A stretch of 64,000 nt of DNA from JAEXOD01 sp963663265 (GTDB lineage Bacteria > Bacteroidota > Ignavibacteria > Ignavibacteriales > Melioribacteraceae), in contig CAXXXM010000001.1 in the NCBI GenBank assembly GCA_963663265.2, forward strand, positions 372,001 to 436,000. Reading direction: 5' to 3'. This document shows, in pieces, positions 27,283 through 35,681 of this stretch. Under the pieces are notes generated by a model. The model did not search any database, had not been told where the DNA came from, and saw only the letters and a list, made by a program, of their open reading frames with translations. Numbering within the stretch: the stretch's first letter is position 1; each line of letters starts with the position of its first letter. The position numbers were made by a program, and so were the translations under genes.

Positions 27283-27786
27283 TTATTTTCTAATTGAATT
27301 CCAAAGTAATGCTAATCCAATCAAGATTAACAAAGTTGGCATAAAGTCACCAAAGTTAAACCAGCAAAAGAATCTTTCAGCTAAGAACATTGTACCAAAA
27401 AGTATTAAGGCACCACCAATTACAATTCTACCAACAGAACTTTTCGATTCGTCTTTATTATCTTCTTCTATTGTAAATTCATTTGAATTATTTTCTGTTT
27501 TAGGTGTTTCTTGTTTTTCATCAGTATCATCTACAATAGTAAAAGTATCACCTTCGGTTTTCGACTTTTCTTGTTTATTAAAACTAACATCAGGTCTATT
27601 ATCTCTATCCAAAGGAATAATTGCCCACATTACAAGATAGACTAAAATACCAACTCCGTTAAAAATAGTGAGCAGAATAAAAACAACTCTTACTATTACA
27701 GGATCAATGTTAAGATAATCGCCTAATCCACTACAAACCCCTCCGATTACCTTTTGCTTTGTTGAACGATATAGTCTTTCTCGCAT
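27283..27786 (-). CDS. PspC-domain protein with C-terminal LiaI/LiaF-like segment
   Basis: 167 residues. The PspC domain at the N-terminus (RSTKQKVIGGVCSGLGDYL, VVFILLTIFNGVGILVYLVMW) is followed by an acidic, Glu/Lys/Thr-rich linker (about 70-115) and two hydrophobic segments (about 118-165). PspC proteins sense or transmit membrane stress. The following gene encodes a toast-rack protein, which supports a joint role at the membrane. Confidence 0.88.
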   Translation of the reverse strand: MRERLYRSTKQKVIGGVCSGLGDYLNIDPVIVRVVFILLTIFNGVGILVYLVMWAIIPLDRDNRPDVSFNKQEKSKTEGDTFTIVDDTDEKQETPKTENNSNEFTIEEDNKDESKSSVGRIVIGGALILFGTMFLAERFFCWFNFGDFMPTLLILIGLALLWNSIRK

Positions 27787-27854
27787 GTCGTCACCTTTTT
27801 TTTATGTTCATTTCTTTAGACGCATGTTTATTTTAAAGGTTCAATCTAATGTCT

Positions 27855-28646
27855 TTATTTTTTCAACATACTTGAGAAAAATGTAAAATGGTCTCTAACG
27901 CTCTTATTCCAGTATTTTTTGTCGTGTACACCAGGTTGAAATCTGCAGTCGTATTTAACATTTAATGAATCGCATTTTTCTTTAAATTTTAAGTTAATAT
28001 TATATAGGAAATCTTCTGTACCGCAGTCAAAAAATATTCTTTTATCTTTTCCTGCAATATTCTTTAATAAATAGGAACACGAATTCTCTTCCCAAGCTTG
28101 TGAATAATCTTCGGTTTTTCCAGCAGCATTAGTAATAGTTGGTCTATTTGGTAATGCCATTAAGTCGAGTACACCGCTTGTGCTTGCACCGGCTAAAAAT
28201 AAGTCGGGTCGTTTTAAGAAAAGGGATAATGCTCCATGTCCACCCATGCTTAATCCGGTAATAAACAATTTAGTTTTATCAATAGGATATTTTTCCAAAA
28301 TTGTTGGAATAAATAATTCCCAGAAAAAACTTTCAAATTGGCTGTTTTCTTTAATTGGGCTGTTTATATAAAAACTATCAAAAAATCCATCTGGGCAAAC
28401 AATTACCATTTCTAAGGAATCAGAATATCTTTGTAAACCACCCATAATTTCATTCCATTGATTGTAATTACCAGCCCATCCGTGAAGCATAATTACAGCA
28501 GGGAATAAATGAGATGAAGTAGTTTTTGGAACAAAAACTAATGTAGTATCCGTATGAGGAATATAATTTGAATTTAAGTATAATGTGTCTTGAGCATTGA
28601 TTGAAAAACATGTTAATAACAGAATAAATAAAAAGAATCTTTTCAT
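27855..28646 (-). CDS. Secreted alpha/beta-hydrolase (esterase D/FrmB-like)
   Basis: 263 residues with a signal peptide (about 1-18). It is of the esterase D/putative esterase fold: oxyanion region VIMLHGWAGNYNQWNE, nucleophile elbow GLSMGGHGAL (catalytic Ser), late Asp in DCGTEDFLYN and His in PGVHDKKYW. Family members cleave carboxylesters, including feruloyl or S-formylglutathione esters; the secreted location favours a polysaccharide or lipid ester substrate (inference). It is 10 bp downstream of the antiporter gene on the same strand. Confidence 0.85.
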   Translation of the reverse strand: MKRFFLFILLLTCFSINAQDTLYLNSNYIPHTDTTLVFVPKTTSSHLFPAVIMLHGWAGNYNQWNEIMGGLQRYSDSLEMVIVCPDGFFDSFYINSPIKENSQFESFFWELFIPTILEKYPIDKTKLFITGLSMGGHGALSLFLKRPDLFLAGASTSGVLDLMALPNRPTITNAAGKTEDYSQAWEENSCSYLLKNIAGKDKRIFFDCGTEDFLYNINLKFKEKCDSLNVKYDCRFQPGVHDKKYWNKSVRDHFTFFSSMLKK

Positions 28647-28656
28647 AAATTTACCA

Positions 28657-30339
28657 TTAAATATTTTTAATTTTTATAGTTAATTGTTCATTGTTATCAA
28701 TTTTTAATAATTCGGAAATCTTACTACTATCTCCAAACAATTTTGCAATTTCAGCTAACAGATTTAATTGTAAATTATTATCGCCCATAGGAGTAACTAA
28801 AAGAATAATTAGTTTTGCAGGTAGTTGGTCTAAAGAATCAAATTCAACACCTGTTTTTGAAATGGCAATTAATGCAAGAGGAGATGTAATATTCATTTTA
28901 GCATGCGGAACCGCTAAATGATTTTGTAAACCGGTTGATATTAGTGATTCTCGTTGCATAACAGAATAATACAAGTCTTTTTCTCCAATATTGTACATAG
29001 CCGCTGCCTTAGCACACATTTCTTTTATCAAATCTTCTTTTGTACCTGCATTACTAAAAAATACTGCTTGAGGAGATAATAAATCCTTAAACGAAAGAGA
29101 ACGAATTTTTTTAACAACGCTGCTTAATAAAGAACCACTTGTAAAAGAAGTAACAACCATCATTAATACTAAAGCAACAAACATTTCTTGGTTTATCAAG
29201 CCTGTTTCAAGACCAATTATACCAAGAAAAATTGCCATAATTCCTCTTGCATTTACTCCAAAAGAAACAGCCAATGCTTCGTACTTAGGTAACTTTGCAA
29301 CGTAAAACGAGCCAAACCAAGCTCCCATTATTTTGGTTAAAAAAGAAAAAATCATTACAAACAAAACTAATACTATATTAAAATTTTCTATAAAATCAAT
29401 TTTCAATCCAATCATAACAAAAAAAAGCGGAGCGAAAAAACTTGTAGTAAATTGATGTATAATTTCTTTAGATTCATGAGTAAAATGTTCTGCATTGCCA
29501 ACAGCAATACCTATTATAAAGGCTCCAAAAATAGAATGTACGCCAATGTATTGGGTAAATAGAGAGCCTAAAAGACATAACATAATAGAAAAAGCAACTA
29601 CACCACTTGAGCCTGAAATGTACTTTTTTATAATAGGGATAATTTTATCAATTATTGCTCTTCCAAGTGTAAGCATTAAAGCAATAAAAGCGAGCACTGT
29701 AATAACGATTGTTGGTAAATCAAAAACTGAAGCTGCTCCTGCCATCATACTTAGAATAACAGAAAACAAAATCCAGCCGATTAAATCATCTACCATTGCA
29801 ACTGATAATATAATACTTCCGGCTTTCGATTTTAGTAAATTTAAGTCCAATAAAATTTTTGCAATAATACTTAAAGCCGGAATGGATATTGCGGTGCCAA
29901 AAAATAAACTGAAAGTTAGTCTGTGCGACATATCCTGAGAGATTAAAGTATCGTAAAAATACCATGCCCCCGCAAAACCAATAAAAAATGGGAATAAAAC
30001 CCCAAAAAAACTTATTATGCTTGTTGCTTTTCCATTCTTTACAATTAATGATAATTCAAGCTCCATACCTGCAACAAAAAGGAGTAAAATAATTCCTATT
30101 GAGCTGATTCCATCTAAAGCAAAAAAAGAATTTTGTGATGATTTAAATACTAACGAAAAAATATCGGGGAATAATTTGCCAAATACTGATGGTCCCAGCA
30201 CAACACCAGCTAATATTTCACCAATAATAGCGGGCTGTTTCAGCATTCTACTAATTTCACCAAAGATTCTTGCGAATATTAACAGTACTGACAATTGCAA
30301 CAATAAAACAATAACTTCATGGTGATTAAGTGTTTCCAT
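28657..30339 (-). CDS. CPA2-type cation:proton antiporter fused to a PTS EIIA (PtsN-like) domain
   Basis: 560 residues. Residues about 1-390 form 11-13 TM helices of the Na+/H+ exchanger (CPA2/Kef) family, with IIGEILAGVVLGPSVFG and the ion-binding region SVAMVDDLIGWILF (two adjacent Asp). Residues about 410-560 form an EIIA-Ntr domain; the phosphorylatable His is in NHLAVPHAKM. Such fusions suggest that antiport is gated by the PTS phosphorylation state or by ligand binding to EIIA (inference). It is 3 bp after the universal stress protein gene, so the two are cotranscribed. Confidence 0.9.
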   Translation of the reverse strand: METLNHHEVIVLLLQLSVLLIFARIFGEISRMLKQPAIIGEILAGVVLGPSVFGKLFPDIFSLVFKSSQNSFFALDGISSIGIILLLFVAGMELELSLIVKNGKATSIISFFGVLFPFFIGFAGAWYFYDTLISQDMSHRLTFSLFFGTAISIPALSIIAKILLDLNLLKSKAGSIILSVAMVDDLIGWILFSVILSMMAGAASVFDLPTIVITVLAFIALMLTLGRAIIDKIIPIIKKYISGSSGVVAFSIMLCLLGSLFTQYIGVHSIFGAFIIGIAVGNAEHFTHESKEIIHQFTTSFFAPLFFVMIGLKIDFIENFNIVLVLFVMIFSFLTKIMGAWFGSFYVAKLPKYEALAVSFGVNARGIMAIFLGIIGLETGLINQEMFVALVLMMVVTSFTSGSLLSSVVKKIRSLSFKDLLSPQAVFFSNAGTKEDLIKEMCAKAAAMYNIGEKDLYYSVMQRESLISTGLQNHLAVPHAKMNITSPLALIAISKTGVEFDSLDQLPAKLIILLVTPMGDNNLQLNLLAEIAKLFGDSSKISELLKIDNNEQLTIKIKNI

Positions 30340-30342
30340 AAA

Positions 30343-31191
30343 TTACTTTCTAATAATTAGTAAATTGGAGGGCAGATCATCATAAATATTTTTAAATTCA
30401 TCAACTATTAGTCTATTAAAGATTGAACTCTTTTTTGTTTGTTTAGAAATTACTAATACGTCGGCATTATGCTGCTTTACATAACTTGATAAATTTATCG
30501 AATTCTTTTCATAGAAACATTCAATTCTAATAGGTACACTATTTCCAATGTTTAATTCTTTAATAAAAATTTTAATTTTATCGGTTTCATCATTAATTAA
30601 TTCCTTTTTTGCTGATTCTGCTGAATTAATTGAACCATCATCAAAATTAGTTAATGATAAGCCGGGTATCCATAAATCGCGTATTAATGAGAAAATTTTA
30701 GCTTTTTCAAGCTCGGCAAAACGATAAGCTGTAACCAAAGCGTTTTCATATTCACTTGTATAATTAACAACCACACAAAACTTTTTGAAGTTTTGGTAAT
30801 CAAACTCAGATTTTCTCAATATTAAAACAGAACATTTTGCCTCATTCATAAGTTTCCTTGAAACTGAGCCAATATATTGTTTTAGTAGGTTTTCTTTTTC
30901 TAATGCCCCTGCAATTAATAAATCAATTTTTTCTTTTTCTGCAATTTCTAAAATAACTTTAGCAGGGTCACCCGGTTTACTGAGTAATTTAATACTACTT
31001 AAATCAACATTTAACTCGTTTAAGATACTTTCGAATCGCTTTTTATCTTCTTTTATATTTTGTGAAGAATGAATAATACACAATTCAGAATTAAATAGTT
31101 CTTTTAAATGCAATGCTGTTTTCAAGTTATACTTCATTGATGGCGAAAACGTTAATGCTAAACCGATTTTGTTGAATGGAGTGTTAATCAT
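30343..31191 (-). CDS. Universal stress protein, tandem UspA domains
   Basis: 282 residues with two UspA-like domains (about 1-145 and 146-282). The first keeps the nucleotide-binding pattern GSVSRKLMNEAKCSVLIL (G-x-x-x-x-x-x-x-x-x-S/T-type loop); the second is more diverged. Tandem USP proteins are frequent partners of CPA2 antiporters, and here the gene leads an operon with the antiporter-EIIA fusion. It may regulate the transporter in response to nucleotide levels or stress (inference). Confidence 0.87.
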   Translation of the reverse strand: MINTPFNKIGLALTFSPSMKYNLKTALHLKELFNSELCIIHSSQNIKEDKKRFESILNELNVDLSSIKLLSKPGDPAKVILEIAEKEKIDLLIAGALEKENLLKQYIGSVSRKLMNEAKCSVLILRKSEFDYQNFKKFCVVVNYTSEYENALVTAYRFAELEKAKIFSLIRDLWIPGLSLTNFDDGSINSAESAKKELINDETDKIKIFIKELNIGNSVPIRIECFYEKNSINLSSYVKQHNADVLVISKQTKKSSIFNRLIVDEFKNIYDDLPSNLLIIRK

Positions 31192-31419
31192 ATTCTCTAT
31201 AATTTATTTTTGTTGCTTAATTTACAAAGATTATTAAAAAGGTGAAAGAAAAAATAATAATTAAAATAAAATGTATAATATTATTTTTAAGTTTAATACT
31301 TTAGATTTGTATAATTCCATATTATATCCTTTTTGCAACTATTTAGCAATTGAAAAAATTTAAAGAAAATATTTTACTTTTATGTTATCTTACAATCTTA
31401 AAAAAATAACTTTTAGTGT

Positions 31420-31842
31420 ATGGAAAAATTATTTATAAAAAATTGGATAGCAAAAAACAGTAAACTAACCGAAAGGGAGTTTCCAAAAGAGTTTCTTATT
31501 GATTGTGAAACTCAAGTATTACAGATGCCTGAAAAGAATCTAATTTTTGGCGAACAATTTTTTGGGCAGTATCAAATTTGTGATATTTCCGGTAACGTTT
31601 TTTTTCAAGAAGAAGATTTTTATAAATCAAAATACATCGTTTATGCTAATAAAAACAGACCTAAAGAAATACATATTCCTGTTGAGTTGGGGAATATAGA
31701 AATAGTAGTTAAGAATTACGAAAAACATTTAGATACAGTAATTGCAGCTATTAAAAAAGAATTACTTAAGTTGCAAATTAAAACAAGTGCTGATGAAATT
31801 GTACAACAAATATTTAAATCATTAAATTTATCAAGATTTTAG
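31420..31842 (+). CDS. Conserved-looking hypothetical protein, upstream of RsmF-like gene
   Basis: 140 residues, soluble, acidic/basic mixed, with no TM segment or signal peptide and no motif recognised. It opens with MEKLFIKNWIAKNSKLTERE and ends in a helix-rich stretch (EKHLDTVIAAIKKELLKLQI). It is 7 bp before the rRNA methyltransferase gene, so likely cotranscribed, and might act in RNA or ribosome biology, but nothing in the sequence shows that. Confidence 0.7.
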   Translation: MEKLFIKNWIAKNSKLTEREFPKEFLIDCETQVLQMPEKNLIFGEQFFGQYQICDISGNVFFQEEDFYKSKYIVYANKNRPKEIHIPVELGNIEIVVKNYEKHLDTVIAAIKKELLKLQIKTSADEIVQQIFKSLNLSRF

Positions 31843-31849
31843 GAATTAG

Positions 31850-33304
31850 ATGGCAGAATTAAATCCAAGAATAGTAGATTATATTCAATTGCATTTTGGT
31901 GACGAGTTTTTATCAAAGTTTAATGAGTTTATTCAAACTAATTACTTTCCATACATCAGAATACCGCAAAGATTTAAACATTTAAAAATTGATGAAAAAC
32001 TTAAAAAATATCATATTAAGCTTGAACCGGTTCCAACAGTAGATGGAGCATTTTTAATAAAAGATGGAATTCATAATATTGGCAAAACTTTAGAATTTAC
32101 CGTTGGAAAGTATTATATTCAAAGTTTATCTTCTATGATTCCACCATTTATTATGAAACCAAGCGAAGATGATGTAGTATTGGATTTGTGTGCCTCTCCA
32201 GGATCTAAAACAAGTCAAATTTCCGATTATATGGGGTACAGGGGAACTTTGTATGCCAACGAACCTAATATGGAAAGAACTAAAAGTCTTGTTCATAATT
32301 TAGATAGAATGGGGCTTTCAAATCTTGCTGTAATTATGCAGAAAGGACAAATATTAAGTAAATACTTTGATAATAAATTTGATAAAATTTTAGTTGATGC
32401 CCCTTGTAGTGCTTTAGGAATTGTTCAGAAAAAAGGGGAGGTTGGTGTTAGGTGGTCTTTAACTGAAGCAGAAAGAATTGCAGATATTCAACTTAAGTTG
32501 TTAATTTCTGCCATTAAAATGGCTAAAGTTGGAGGGGAAATATTTTATTCTACATGCACTTTAACTCTTGAAGAAAATGAAGTTATTTTAAATAAGGTGC
32601 TTAGTAAATATCCTGTTGAAATTGTTGATGTGGAATTGCCTGTAAAATCAGTACCTGCTTTTACATCGTATAATGGTGAAAAACTACACCCATCTATTGA
32701 AAAAGCTCATCGAATAATTCCTTGGGAGATTACATCCGAAGGGTTTTTTGTTGCTAAATTAAGAAAAATTGGTGATACTGAACCTATGATTCCAGGTAAT
32801 ACACGCCCTTCCAAAATTGAAATAATCCCTCACGATCATCATGTAATTAAACATTATTTGGGTGATATTGCAAAATATTATGGAGTTCAGCCCGAAGTTT
32901 TTGCTAACTTTAATTTTATTCTAAAAGGAATGGATATTTTTGTAATCGATTCCAAATGGGAAGCAGATGATTATTCGTTATTTGAACGAATTGGATTAAA
33001 GCTTGGAAGCATTGATAAACGAAATAAAGCTCATATTCATAGTATATCCGCTCGAATATTGGATGAGCATATCACCGAAAACATTATTAATTTAGAAGAA
33101 AAAGAAGATTTAAAAACTTACTTTAGTGGTGGTACTATTAAAAAGAATTTTAAACCTTATGGACATAAAGTAATTAAATACGAAGATTATGTTATTGGTA
33201 CAGCGTTATCACTTCCCGAAGGATTAAAAAGCCAATTCCCACGTTCTTTAAGAACGCACCAAGTTGCATTTAAGGATTTTGATTTTGATGAAAGTTTGTT
33301 GTAA
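31850..33304 (+). CDS. RsmF-like rRNA cytosine-C5 methyltransferase (RsmB/NOP family)
   Basis: 484 residues. The N-terminal FMN/ferredoxin-like region is followed by a SAM-binding Rossmann domain: motif I LDLCASPGSKTSQI, motif IV VDAPCSALGIVQKKGE with one catalytic Cys, and motif VI STCTLTLEENE with the second Cys. The C-terminal region (about 320-484) looks like the RsmF/PUA-type extension that binds RNA (HIHSISARILDEHI). It makes m5C in 16S rRNA or tRNA. AGGAATTAG precedes ATG 31850. Confidence 0.9.
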   Translation: MAELNPRIVDYIQLHFGDEFLSKFNEFIQTNYFPYIRIPQRFKHLKIDEKLKKYHIKLEPVPTVDGAFLIKDGIHNIGKTLEFTVGKYYIQSLSSMIPPFIMKPSEDDVVLDLCASPGSKTSQISDYMGYRGTLYANEPNMERTKSLVHNLDRMGLSNLAVIMQKGQILSKYFDNKFDKILVDAPCSALGIVQKKGEVGVRWSLTEAERIADIQLKLLISAIKMAKVGGEIFYSTCTLTLEENEVILNKVLSKYPVEIVDVELPVKSVPAFTSYNGEKLHPSIEKAHRIIPWEITSEGFFVAKLRKIGDTEPMIPGNTRPSKIEIIPHDHHVIKHYLGDIAKYYGVQPEVFANFNFILKGMDIFVIDSKWEADDYSLFERIGLKLGSIDKRNKAHIHSISARILDEHITENIINLEEKEDLKTYFSGGTIKKNFKPYGHKVIKYEDYVIGTALSLPEGLKSQFPRSLRTHQVAFKDFDFDESLL

Positions 33305-33339
33305 AGCGTGAGCGTAAAAGAACGTGAAGCGTGGATGTT

Positions 33340-33490
33340 TCATAATTGAGGAATTATTTCTGGGCGGTCATGGTCTTACCATGACCGAATAAATATACTG
33401 TAAAAACAGCGGCGTTTTTGATAAAAGTTTGTGTCACGGTTCAGACCGTGACACCCGTGTTCGGGATTTAAGAGTTTTGCAACATCTACG
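33340..33490. repeat. Family C repeat, complete copy
   Basis: After TTTCATAATTGAGGAAT comes hairpin CGGTCATGGT-CTT-ACCATGACCG (33365-33387), then a 43-bp spacer, then hairpin GTGTCACGGT-TCAG-ACCGTGACAC (33431-33454), and finally TTTTGCAACATC. The same modules occur inverted before the group II intron and partly at 20858 and 47762. Confidence 0.75.
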
Positions 33491-33713
33491 AAGCGTGACG
33501 ACGTGACGAAAGATTAGAGACTTGAAACCAGAAACTTGAGATTGGAAAACAGACAAGTAATCAGTAACATGCAGCAAATCAATATTTATAATCTTTCAAC
33601 CGAGAACCGGTGAATTTATATAGCATGAATGAAAGAAAAGGAAGACATAAACGAGTAAGGCGTGACCAAAGGCAGACAACAGTAAATTTGTGATTGGGAA
33701 TCTGTTTTCAACA

Positions 33714-33923
33714 TTTCTCCAGAGGAGAAAACTGGCTGTAACCCGACGTGTTTTTTACGTCGGGAAAGACGACCACTCACACACTCAAGCGAATCCAGAG
33801 GATTCGCTCTGGCAAATAAAACAATATATACAATATATGAAGCCTAATAAACACAGAACCACTCACTCAAAAATATCTTGTGTTATGATTTTTTCTACCA
33901 ATAGAGCCATTCCAGCCTGAATG
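33714..33923. repeat. Family A five-hairpin element, diverged copy
   Basis: Hairpins TTTCTCC-AGA-GGAGAAA (33714-33730), CCCGACGT/ACGTCGGG (33742-33764), AGCGAATCC-AGA-GGATTCGCT (33788-33808) and a degenerate CATTC/GAATG (33908-33923). Linkers AAACTGG.TGTAA and the order match copies at 45008, 45291 and 47435; the fourth hairpin of those copies is missing here. Confidence 0.7.
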
Positions 33924-34112
33924 TCTTTTTTACAATAATAGTGAATTACCAATATAGGTGTCGCCCACGCTGGGGCTTGATGTTTTGGGTTTATTGCGGT
34001 TTTCTATTGATGTTTCATCCCTAAAGGGATTTATATTTAATCCATAAACTTGTTTTGTTTTATATAAAATAGTGAGGAATAAAAATGCTTTTAAAAACAA
34101 AAGTGCTAATAT

Positions 34113-34195
34113 CTTCATCTAACCAGACCCGTTAGGGTTGAAACATTAATAGTAAGACGAAAACCTAAAAAAGAAAGCTCCTTTAGGTGCGACAC
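34113..34195. repeat. 82/83-bp repeat, copy 1
   Basis: CTTCATCTAACCAGACCC, hairpin ACCC-GTTA-GGGT (34127-34138), then GTTGAAACAT and a linker to AAAGCTCCTTTAGGTGCGAC. The second copy (34663-34744) differs mainly in the hairpin loop (ATA) and a few bases. Confidence 0.7.
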
Positions 34196-34301
34196 AAACA
34201 CAATATAATAAAGCAATATAAAGATATATGGAGCAGCTCCGCAGCTCTTTTGTTTTGTAGATTGTAGTGTTACAGAGATTCAACTCCGCCGGAGTTGGGG
34301 A
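34170..34301. repeat. Family B element, copy 1
   Basis: Contains AAAGCTCCTTTAGGTGCGAC, GGAGCAGCTCCGCAGCTC (34230-34247), then GTTACAGAGATT and hairpin CAACTCC-GCC-GGAGTTG (34281-34297). The same order is found at 45556-45690. A shortened form with hairpin CAACTCC-TCC-GGAGTTG is at 34744-34760. Confidence 0.7.
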
Positions 34302-34318
34302 ATGTGTGTTTTGTATCT

Positions 34319-34489
34319 GTTACCGACATGTGATTGCTATGCAATCAAAAAAGTAACGTGTGACGATGTGACAAGTGACGAAAAATTTGCAAAAGATTAA
34401 TCCCACAAATCATTTTAATCCCATAAATCCCAGTTCAGACAATCGAATTACCAATAACCAATCACAAAGTTACAAGTTTCTGGTTTTCA
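34319..34489 (+). repeat. 171-bp direct repeat, copy 1
   Basis: Begins GTTACCGACATG with hairpin TGATTGC-TAT-GCAATCA (34331-34347), then a GTGACRA heptamer tract and an ACCAATAACCAATCAC tract. It aligns without gaps to 35180-35350, with three differences seen by eye. Confidence 0.85.
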
Positions 34490-34662
34490 ATTGGGAACCA
34501 GTAACATAAACAAGTGACAAGTGACGAGAAACAAGTGACGAAAAGCAGGTAATAGCTAATAGTGAATAGAAAAAGCAAGATGTGGTAAGATAATTCACCA
34601 TTTATCCTATATACAATATTTTTAGTAATAAAAAAATGCTATAAAAACAAAATCACTCTTAG

Positions 34663-34744
34663 CTTCATCTAACCAGACCCATAGGGTTGAAACATCAATA
34701 GTAAGATGAAAACCTAAAAAATAAAGCTCCTTTAGGTGCGACAC
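34663..34744. repeat. 82/83-bp repeat, copy 2
   Basis: Same modules as 34113-34195, with hairpin ACCC-ATA-GGGT (34677-34687). Confidence 0.7.
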
Positions 34745-35161
34745 AACTCCTCCGGAGTTGGGGAATATAAATAAGCAGGTGTGACTTCGTCTGGTGGGTG
34801 TCGCATAAATAAAGGGATGCCGAAGGTTGTTCAAATTTTAGGAATATTCCGAATAATCTATAATCAAAAATGAACATGTCGTCCGGCAATACTGCCGGAC
34901 TGTTTATATATTTAATTTTTCGTTGTACTATCAACATTCCACCCCGTAAACGGGGTTTAGTAGTTGAATATTATTCATTTATCTGTTTTTAATCTTAATA
35001 TTTTGCAGAATAAAACAATTTAGAAGGGGATATATAAGTCCCGGCGGGACGAAATGTTATTAGAAAATGTAGTAATATTAATTCTTAAGCTCCAGAGGAG
35101 CGACATGTTTTATTGGTAATTGACAACCATTTATGCGACACCCACCGTCTGAAGTCGTGGG
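34744..35161. repeat. Array of tri- and tetra-loop hairpins with shared linkers
   Basis: In order: CAACTCC-TCC-GGAGTTG (34744-34760); GTCCGGCA-ATAC-TGCCGGAC (34881-34900); ACCCCG-TAAA-CGGGGT (34941-34956); GTCCC-GGC-GGGAC (35038-35050); GCTCC-AGA-GGAGC (35089-35101); CCCAC...GTGGG (35141-35161). Short linkers such as ATGTC before, or GCGACAT/GACGAAATG after, stems are reused. Stems are unrelated in sequence but keep pairing. Confidence 0.65.
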
Positions 35162-35179
35162 TATTATTATATGTTTGTA

Positions 35180-35350
35180 GTTACCGACATGTGATTGCTA
35201 TGCAATCAAAAAAGTAACGAGTGACGATGTGACAAGTGACGAAAAATTTGCAAAAGATTAATCCCACAAATCATTTTAATCCCATAAATCCCAGTTCAGA
35301 CAATCGAATCACCAATAACCAATCACAAAGTTACAAGTTTCTGGTTTCCA
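35180..35350 (+). repeat. 171-bp direct repeat, copy 2
   Basis: Gap-free match to 34319-34489, 861 bp downstream, with hairpin TGATTGC-TAT-GCAATCA at 35192-35208. Confidence 0.85.
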
Positions 35351-35480
35351 GTCTCAAGTTTAAAACAAAAAAAGTTGAGGATAATAATTCTCAACAATTC
35401 AATCAGGGGATAAAAATAATAGACAATTTAACATTTAGCCTTAAACACTTAATCTTAAGTATATGATAAATAAACTTAAG

Positions 35481-35553
35481 AGCCATCTGCCGGAATCGAA
35501 CCGGCGACCTGCTCATTACGAATGAGCTGCTCTACCAACTAAGCTAAGATGGC
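35481..35553 (-). tRNA. tRNA-Thr (anticodon CGT)
   Basis: 73 nt. Acceptor stem GCCATCT/AGATGGC, D arm GCTTAGTTGGTAGAGC, anticodon stem GCTCA/TGAGC with loop TTCGTAA (anticodon CGT), T arm GCCGG-TTCGATT-CCGGC, discriminator T. CCA is not encoded. It lies 21 bp after the mS38-like gene on the same strand. Confidence 0.95.
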
Positions 35554-35574
35554 TTTAAGCAAATGCTAAAAAAG

Positions 35575-35670
35575 TTATCTTAATTTCTTTTTGTGTCTAT
35601 TCTTTCTTAGTCTTTTTTTTCTCTTATGTGTAGACATTTTATGTCTTTTTCTTTTTCTACCGCAAGGCAT
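35575..35670 (-). CDS. Small basic AURKAIP1/COX24-domain (mS38-like) ribosomal protein
   Basis: 31 residues, beginning MPCGRKRKRHKMSTHKRKKR and ending ..RKNRHKKKLR; more than half are Lys or Arg. This matches the tiny proteins annotated as AURKAIP1/COX24-domain in Bacteroidota, related to mitochondrial ribosomal protein mS38. It presumably binds rRNA. AGGAG lies 8 bp before the ATG. It is too short for usual gene-length cut-offs but the sequence is characteristic. It is 11 bp after the TPR gene and just before tRNA-Thr, in an HU-TPR-mS38 cluster. Confidence 0.88.
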   Translation of the reverse strand: MPCGRKRKRHKMSTHKRKKRLRKNRHKKKLR

Positions 35671-35681
35671 ACTGTAGTCTC

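Larger units (their letters stand above)
33305..35480. other. Non-coding repeat-rich region (2.2 kb)
   Basis: No gene is supported here. It holds one family C element, a diverged family A element, a family B element, an 82-bp repeat pair (34113/34663), a 171-bp repeat pair (34319/35180), about fifteen further short hairpins, and degenerate heptamer tracts of the type GTGACRA (33491-33512, 34358-34381, 34511-34540). The short ORFs in it are built from repeat sequence and change with repeat copy. tRNA-Thr closes the region on the right. Confidence 0.7.

Noticed and set aside
33690..33920. 76-codon open frame
   Set aside because: It lies wholly within the family A repeat; its reading frame is not preserved in other copies.
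33340..35350. CRISPR array
   Set aside because: Repeats are not regularly spaced, spacers are not unique units of constant length, and no cas gene is nearby.
35236..35466. 76-codon open frame rich in Asn, Gln, Ser and Lys
   Set aside because: It starts in the 171-bp repeat and follows degenerate ACCAAT tracts; composition reflects the repeat, with no ribosome-binding site.
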